Origin: Cylindrodendrum hubeiense | Lineage: Eukaryota > Ascomycota > Sordariomycetes > Hypocreales > Nectriaceae | Assembly: GCA_014621425.1 (NCBI GenBank) | Contig: JAANBB010000065.1 | Span: forward strand, 62,001 to 126,000 | DNA length: 64,000 nt | Direction: 5' to 3' | Part shown: piece after piece, positions 57,871-64,000 of the stretch | Position numbering within the stretch: the first letter of the stretch is position 1 | Layout of the letters: each line of letters begins with the position of its first letter | The notes under the pieces: generated by a model | What the model was told of the DNA's origin: nothing | Databases searched by the model: none | What the model saw: only the letters and a program-made list of their open reading frames with translations | Program-made: the position numbers and the translations under genes

Positions 57871-58844
57871 GGCAATGATGGATATTTCAACGTTCAAGAT
57901 GTTGACCTTCGTAATGCCTGACTGACGATACTAGATGAGAATGAGCGTCTGAACAACGGCATAAGAGGAGAACTAATACCTTGTGGAACTCACAAATCCA
58001 CGGGATAACACTTTGGGGAGGGAAAGAAATACTGCGAGAAACACTTGTTGATGCGTTAGTCGCTCTTCGGGCCTTAGGTTCGCAGTATCGCTCAAGAGGC
58101 GGGAAATCGTGTTGAGCTGTCCGAGTTCTCGAGCATCTGTACTTACATGCATCCACACTATCTCGCCTCGCACCACCAGGCGGTGCACAAGCCTGAATCA
58201 CCGCCAGACTTGCACGAAGAGTTCAGACAGAGAACGAGGGGTATAACATGACGAAGGGAACATAAGACACCATGCAAGGCCGCTGCCCGAAGATGCCGAG
58301 AGGGTTCACATCCGTGTGGTGTGTGGTGGAGTGAGAATGGTGATGTAGGAGCGTGAGCATTCCGCTGAAGTGAGATGTGAGAAAGAAAGAAACAACTCCG
58401 GAAATGAGAGATAAACAAACAGCTTAAGAGGCACGAAAGAGAAAACAAGCCGCGTATGAAGAGCCGTGAAGTCTGACCGGCCGAGGTGAGCCGGGATTTA
58501 GTCGAGGTGTAATTGGATATCGCCACAAGAGACAAGCCTCCATACAATAACTAGACAAATAGGAGAAGGGGAAATAAAACTTCACAAACGAAGGGACAAG
58601 CGATTCAGAGCTCGATGTAATTATGAGAGTCGAATACATCAATAGGTCAGCTGAAGCCTCGTTCACATAAAGACCAGGACCAACATCAGCAAAGGCATTC
58701 ACAAAGGTGGCACATCAACGTTGAATTGACAAGTTCGGACGGGTCCAAATTGAGTAAACCGAATGGCCCAATGTCGGGGGAATCTCATTCATACATGACA
58801 AAATCTATGACCGTACGCCCTAATCCATGCTCCCCGCCAGATTT
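57871..58844. other. Region upstream of the interrupted gene
   Basis: Holds possible 5' exons of the interrupted gene on the minus strand: about 58022-57991 joined through GTGAGT...CATCTAG to 57940. A well-formed intron (GTAAGT...GACTAACGCATCAACAAG) lies at about 58146-58042. Nothing else is supported. Confidence 0.4.
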
Positions 58845-59639
58845 TTACTCGTCATCCTCCTCCTCCTCCTCGGCCTCAGCGGTGGTCTGGGCAATTCGGT
58901 CCAAATCACGCTGGCCGGCCTGGGTGATGCGGCGGCCACCCTTGTCCTCGTCCTGCTCAAGGACGCCGATCTTCTCGAGGGCCTGCATGACCTTGCGGTC
59001 AACGGAGCCGGAGGCGTCGACGTGGTGGGAGGGGGCGTTGCCGCGGTTCTTGGCGGTACCGTGGACCTTGCGGAGACGGCCGACACCGACAGTCTTTCTG
59101 AGGTAGACGTGGCGGGCGATGGAGGCGGCACGGACGTAGAACCAGTCAATGTCCTGGGGAGGGAGCTCCTTGGCGGGACCGGTCTTGACGGTATCAACCC
59201 AACCTTGAGCAGCGTTAGCGGGTTGTCACGATTTCTCGTGCGTCGCGGGGAAGGGAGCGCAAAAAGTGCAACATACCAGGGATGGGGAGCTTTCCCTGAC
59301 GCTTCAAGAACGCAGAGTAGGCAATGATGAACTTTTGCGCCTGTGCAGCAAGAGACCCATTAGCATGATTCCGTCGTCAGAAGTCTTTCGACCCCCTCGC
59401 GCCTGCTCCTCAATCTCGTTGTAACCATGGCCCGCGAATTGCAGCGGCCGACGCAGCGCTTCAGTTAAGCCCCGACGCGCTGCGGCAGCGCCGTTATTTG
59501 CGATCGTGGCGGCATCGGAAGATTGTATTGCGAAGTCGTCGAAGGGTGTCGGGTTCGGGTATTTTTTTGGGTTCTGTTGGTTGTTTTGGTTTCAGGGAGT
59601 ACCTACATCGACATCGCGCACGGTAACTCCGCCGGCCAT
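58845..59639 (-). CDS. rps19: 40S ribosomal protein S19 (eS19)
   Basis: Component of the small ribosomal subunit. Three exons (59639-59607, 59340-59277, 59203-58845) give 151 aa. The first exon is only 11 codons (MAGGVTVRDVD), followed by a 266-nt intron, as is usual in fungal ribosomal protein genes. The second exon begins AQKFIIAYSAFLKRQGK. The third contains GPAKELPPQDIDWFYVRAAS, YLRKTVGVGRLRKVHG and SGSVDRKVMQALEKIGVLEQ. The acidic end is AEAEEEEDDE. These are unmistakable eS19 features. An unrelated long frame on the opposite strand of the same region is a shadow. Expected to be strongly and constitutively expressed. Confidence 0.97.
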
Positions 59640-60376
59640 TTTTGCGGTATTGTTGGGGGGGTGGAGGGAGGGTGGTGCGTTGGGTGATTGATTGTCGAAG
59701 CGTGACGGTTGGAAAGCTCGATTCGTGGTGTTGCGATTGCCTCGAATTGGTGAACTTTTTTCGGGGTAGGGCTTGTGGCCCTAGCGGGGAAACCATACGC
59801 GAGTGACTAAGCACCGTGCTTTTCTCACAGTGATACTTTTTTCGCACCGTCGGATGCACTGTGGGGCGCAAGTGGGGCATCCCCCGCCGGGAACGGATGC
59901 TTGAGATTCCGGGACAAGAATAGCCTCTCTTTGAATAGAAGTCGGCATGTTCCATGGACGTACCGGTAACACCAAGTCCTCCTGCGTGTCTCACTTCGGC
60001 GTCATTCGTTCTACTATGCGGGCTCATAATGACGTGGTTGAAAGAGGTCGTGTCGCCCAAGACCAGGAACTGTGCTCCGCCAACTGCAGTGTAAACGGAT
60101 TCACGACTTGATACAAACAACCGATGCATAGCGCTCTCGGCCAAAGAAACGACCACTTTATGCACAAAAGACGAACTGGTAGATTTGAACAGCTCAGGAT
60201 TATATTCGCGGAGTGTTACTGGTAAAGTATTAAAGAAAGCCAATGCTGACAGACGAGGTATCATTGTTCAAGCAGTCTATGAGCATTACGAAAGAAAGGT
60301 CCTATATCCATCTAACCCGATTCCTGGAAACCAGAAAATTTCCAATCCGATATTAACGTTGTATATCTTGTTCATT
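59640..60376. other. Intergenic region, rps19 promoter side
   Basis: Promoter of rps19 and 3' flank of the zinc transporter. Overlapping open frames show no family features. Confidence 0.45.
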
Positions 60377-61516
60377 TTAAGCCCACTTAGCCAGGATGGC
60401 CATGACAGCAACGCCAAACGCCACGCAGGCAAAGGCGAGCAGAAGAATCTTGATAGGCGCGCGGCGCATGTACGGGTTGAACATGAACTCGTGGGCGAGG
60501 AGCTCGACGAGACCAGTGTACATCAGGATACCGGCGCTGATAGCGTCGAAAATACCATTGACGAGTTTCTGAGTGTTGGCGTTGTTGGGCTTGGCGCCAA
60601 TACCGGCAGCAATACCAATAGGAGTCGACAGGGCATAGATGCCGGCGAGGAGGTAGGGCACCCATTTCCTGTTCTCGGGCCAGGGGGCGACGGCCAGACG
60701 AGAACCCAGACCCAGGCCCTCAAACATCTGGTGGAACACGAGAACGACAAGGAGGACGACAAGCTCGTCAGTGGTACCAAGGGTGAGACCAATGAAGACG
60801 CTGTGGAACACGACACCGAATTCGAGGATGAAGATGGCGAGAAGCTGGCCACCGAGGCTGGTGGAGTCACCCTCCTTGTGATCACGCTTGTGTGCGAGGT
60901 GGCTCTCGCCGCCGGGCGCATAACCCGCTTCGGTAGGTCGGGCTTCCGCGTCGGTGGTCTGGGAAAGCTCTTCGCTGGTGGAGGTCTTTTCTGGCTGCTT
61001 GGCCGCGATGAGGTCCATGGCAGGGTCCAGTTCGACGTCGATATCGCCGTGGCTGTGGCTGTGGTCGGTGGCGTCGTCCATCATTCTGCTGGCCAGCATC
61101 TCAGCGAAGAACATGACGATGACAGTCATGAGGGCAATGGCCTCGGCCCAGTCGTATCCGCCCATGCGATCCTCCAAACACACATCGGTCAGGTTCTCGA
61201 CGGCGGGGACCAGCAAGTGCATGAAGGCCGTCGCGATAATGACACCAGTACCGATGAACTTGGTGATGAAGAAGGCGAACTTGGGGACAGGGATCTTGCT
61301 CTGGCGAGCAAGGACAATGGGGGAGAGGGCGCCAAAGAGGGAGGCAGCCATGATGATGAAGATGGAGCCGATTCGAAGCCCTCGGTCGGTGAGGTCGACG
61401 GCATCGCCGCTGCAGTCTACTGCGTCCGCCATGGTGTCGTCGGGAGGATGTTGCTGGTGGGAGCTCAGGGAAGGATGATCAGAGGCAAGCCCGAAGGTTT
61501 CGGGGAGTAGTGCCAA
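60377..61516 (-). CDS. ZIP-family zinc transporter
   Basis: Plasma-membrane zinc (or iron) importer of the ZRT/IRT family, single exon, 379 aa. If the second ATG at 61432 (MADAVDCSGD) is used it is 351 aa, closer to known Aspergillus Zrf proteins. There are eight predicted helices. A cytosolic loop between helices III and IV carries HSHSHGD and a later SHLAHKRDH. The metal path in helices IV and V reads VVFHSVFIGLTLG and VFHQMFEGLGLG, both intact ZIP signatures. The C-terminus ends just after the last helix (MAILAKWA), as in the family. Whether it is the acid or the alkaline type is not decidable here. No operon-like partner is present. Confidence 0.92.
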   Translation of the reverse strand: MALLPETFGLASDHPSLSSHQQHPPDDTMADAVDCSGDAVDLTDRGLRIGSIFIIMAASLFGALSPIVLARQSKIPVPKFAFFITKFIGTGVIIATAFMHLLVPAVENLTDVCLEDRMGGYDWAEAIALMTVIVMFFAEMLASRMMDDATDHSHSHGDIDVELDPAMDLIAAKQPEKTSTSEELSQTTDAEARPTEAGYAPGGESHLAHKRDHKEGDSTSLGGQLLAIFILEFGVVFHSVFIGLTLGTTDELVVLLVVLVFHQMFEGLGLGSRLAVAPWPENRKWVPYLLAGIYALSTPIGIAAGIGAKPNNANTQKLVNGIFDAISAGILMYTGLVELLAHEFMFNPYMRRAPIKILLLAFACVAFGVAVMAILAKWA

Positions 61517-64000
61517 GGGAGAGACTTTGGTCTTATAAGTTTGACAGCCAGATGCGGAGAGCTAAGGCAAGGGTGCAGTGAAACGCCAAGGACGCCTGAG
61601 GAGGGCTATTCCCGATAAGAAGCGAGCGAGCTGTGCGATTCGAGAGGCCGATGGATGCCAAGAAGCTCGGCACGCGGGTTGAGGTCTGTGTCACTTGGAA
61701 GCGATGTCTTGGCTGCAGCAGATGGATCGATGATTGAGGCTGAAGTGCGACTGGTTTATATTCTCAACTCCAGCGCTTGGGATGAGATGAGCGGATGGGT
61801 TTTTCTGGGTCCGTGACGAACGGGTTTGCGAGCGAGACACCCTGATGGCGCAGGACCAGGACTTATAGGATTGGGGGAGGAGTGGCCGCGCAACCGAGTC
61901 AAATGCGGTCCAGGGCGTGGATAGAGTTAAGCAAGCGGGCCTAGGGGATACTGGGCGCCCAAGACGGAAGCACGGTGCCGAAAGATGCGTCGACCGTGGG
62001 CGTGGTGTTGCTGCGAGGAGCAGGGAATGGATGGGGGGGGGACGGGTTGATGGAGAGGATGGAGAGACTAAAAACGGCCCCGAGACAGCGTAGAGCAGGG
62101 AAGCTGACAGACGGCGCAGGGTCCAGTGTCGGGTCCAACGTCACCGAGTGCGACGAGGAGGAGCGGTCGTGGGGGTGGGAATGGGAGGATGGGTAAGATG
62201 GGTTAGAAAGATGCCGACTTGGTTGGATGCACAAGATGGCTTTGCGGGTTTCCTCAGCTCAGAGACTGGACGTCTTCGAGTCCGGTGGCGCACGGGGCTG
62301 CTGCTGCGATGGGCCTCCGCTGTGATGCGTGAGATGGGCTGGCCCGTCGCATGAACCTTGTCGATGAGTCTATTCGTACGCGTCTATCTGGGTTGGGCCA
62401 TCCAGGCCCCTCCAGCCCCTCCGACGGGATGGAAACGGTGCAACGACGACGATGAGTTTTTCGCAGCCAACGCTCGAGGACTTCTTCCCGTTGGCCAAAC
62501 TAGCAGGTGCTAAGAGGCCCGAGTGACGCTGAGCCCTTTTTTTGAAAACCTTTCTGATGCGAAAAGATAGCCCGGGTGAGGGCAGAAGCTGGGAGCTGGC
62601 CAAAGGGAGCGACTGGGTTGGCTGAGGTTTAGGTGGGTCGGATTAAGGTGAGAACCTTGATGGCCACGGCCTGCCAGGGATTCCCGGCGGAGAGGCAGAG
62701 CCTGACAACACAACGGCGTGTCATTCGTGCGCTGCGAGTAACTTGCAAGGGACGGAACCTTTTGGATGCGCATAAGTCTGTTTTCGGCTGTCGCCGGCCA
62801 TTATCATTGCCATGTCTTGGAGTCGACTGTGAATGTCTGTGATGGTTTGTGATGGTTGTGATTGTCTGACTATCGACTGGCTATCTGCCAAGTCTTTGGC
62901 TAAGTTTTGGCTATGTCTCTGCTGTTCCCGCCCTGGCAATCACTCTGTCTCTGATAACAACCCTTCACTCAGGCCATATGTTGATGGCCAAAAGAGGGGG
63001 ACCCCGTTGTCAGATGTTCCCTGGGTGCACCTTTCACCGGTGTGGGCTACGATACCCCAGCCCATCGTACTCTCCGTCCGTCGCAAAGAGACCGGGCTCA
63101 GGCGTGAAGTCCTCCACAGAGTGTGGCGTCGAGAGCCGCCCGTCCCCACCATCAGCTGCGGGAGCCTCTTAGAGCCGCCAGATTCGGGATCTCCCTCGAC
63201 TTCCTCGCCCTGCCATTGGCCAGCCAGCCCTCCATCCCACCTCCCATCAGCCACTATACAGCCACCATAGCCGGCGAGGTTCTCGATGCCATCAAGGTTC
63301 TCATGGCGCATCGGGCGGTATGTATCACCTCCAGTAATCGACCACGCAGCGTCTGCGCAGTGCGTGCAAACGCCAGACCCCGGATGACGCGGCATTGTCC
63401 ATCTCATCCCACGCTTGGCAACAGTTGTTCCAAATCCAAACGCTAGTCAGACCGGTTTCCATCCATCGCCCGCTTGTGCGTGTAAGTGACACATCGTCAA
63501 CCAGACAGGACACCCTCCGAGATGATGAGGAGAACGGCCCATCGCCCGTCACAATTCGCAACCATGTCAGGATGTCAGGACGCCAGGATGTCAGGAGATA
63601 CGATGCCGATCAGGCAAAAGAACCGAGTTGACGATGCATTTTTGTTCCGATGCCGTGCGGAGTTCAAATCGTTACCGAGTACTTTCGTATGATGACGGCG
63701 CCCTTGTCTCTAATCCCTCAAGCCAATATTCTCCAACGCCAGTCACATGGCCCGCAGTGCTCATCCTGCCCAAGCCCACCCTCTCCAGCTGGAACAGAGA
63801 AACCAATGGCCTGGAGCTGAGCCGACGAGGCAGTCCACTCCGGTCACGTCCCCCCACACCCTGTTGTCATCGCCCGGTAGCCATTAACGGAGGTAATCCC
63901 ATCGGCCAAATCGGTGACCGTGGTGGACCGTCCCGCTCGTCGTCACAGCGCGTCCGAGGCTGGCTGGAGCCTTTCATGCGCTGGTTGGCCCTGATCCTGG
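61517..64000. other. Right-end intergenic region
   Basis: About 2.5 kb upstream of the zinc transporter, GC-rich, with short open frames overlapping on both strands and no recognisable product. A short direct repeat AGGATGTCAGGA occurs twice near 63570-63596. Confidence 0.45.

Noticed and set aside
60185..61510. 441-codon open frame opposite the ZIP transporter
   Set aside because: Antisense shadow rich in Gly/Val/Asp; the minus-strand ZIP protein is unambiguous.

Overview
The window is chromosomal DNA of a filamentous ascomycete, most likely Eurotiales (Aspergillus/Penicillium type). Genes carry several 45-80 nt introns with GTRNGT donors and CTRAC-like branch sites. They include fungal hallmarks: COP9 subunit 5, a HAM1-like protein, an AA9 lytic polysaccharide monooxygenase, a HET-like membrane protein, a zinc-cluster regulator and an intron-bearing nuclear tRNA. 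I could not fix the species from sequence alone. All gene models are my own splice reconstructions, checked for phase at each junction unless stated otherwise.

Left flank (1-13 kb): an AA9 LPMO, a divergent CorA-like membrane protein, a HET-like two-TM protein, csn5/csnE and an HSL-type esterase. Right flank (49.8-61.5 kb): a HAM1-like protein, a PXB/DUF3818 protein without a PX domain, a gene interrupted by one in-frame TAG, ribosomal protein eS19 and a ZIP zinc transporter. These look like ordinary chromosomal genes separated by gene-poor stretches, the longest being 45.2-49.8 kb.

Centre (about 14-45 kb): a dense cluster of tailoring and catabolic genes with no recognisable PKS, NRPS, terpene synthase or prenyltransferase. 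In order it holds a P450, a CocE/NonD hydrolase, a tRNA-His, two FAD monooxygenases, a SnoaL-like protein, a small cupin, an aldehyde-dehydrogenase-like protein that seems to lack its catalytic residues, a LigB-type extradiol dioxygenase, a small membrane protein, a second CocE/NonD hydrolase, an MFS transporter, a Dabb (A/B-barrel) protein, a second P450 and a glutathione S-transferase. A C2H2 + Zn2Cys6 transcription factor closes the cluster.

Most promoters in this block carry an exact 9-mer CGGCTCCAC (or GTGGAGCCG) about 120-250 bp upstream of the start codon. I found it at seven intergenic places, serving nine genes, and twice inside the regulator's own coding region. I found it nowhere else in the 64 kb, where roughly 0.5 chance hits are expected. 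This ties the genes into one putative regulon under the neighbouring regulator. The enzyme set suggests hydroxylation, ring opening (LigB) and hydrolysis of an aromatic or polyketide-like compound, with export and detoxification. Whether it builds or degrades that compound cannot be decided from sequence.
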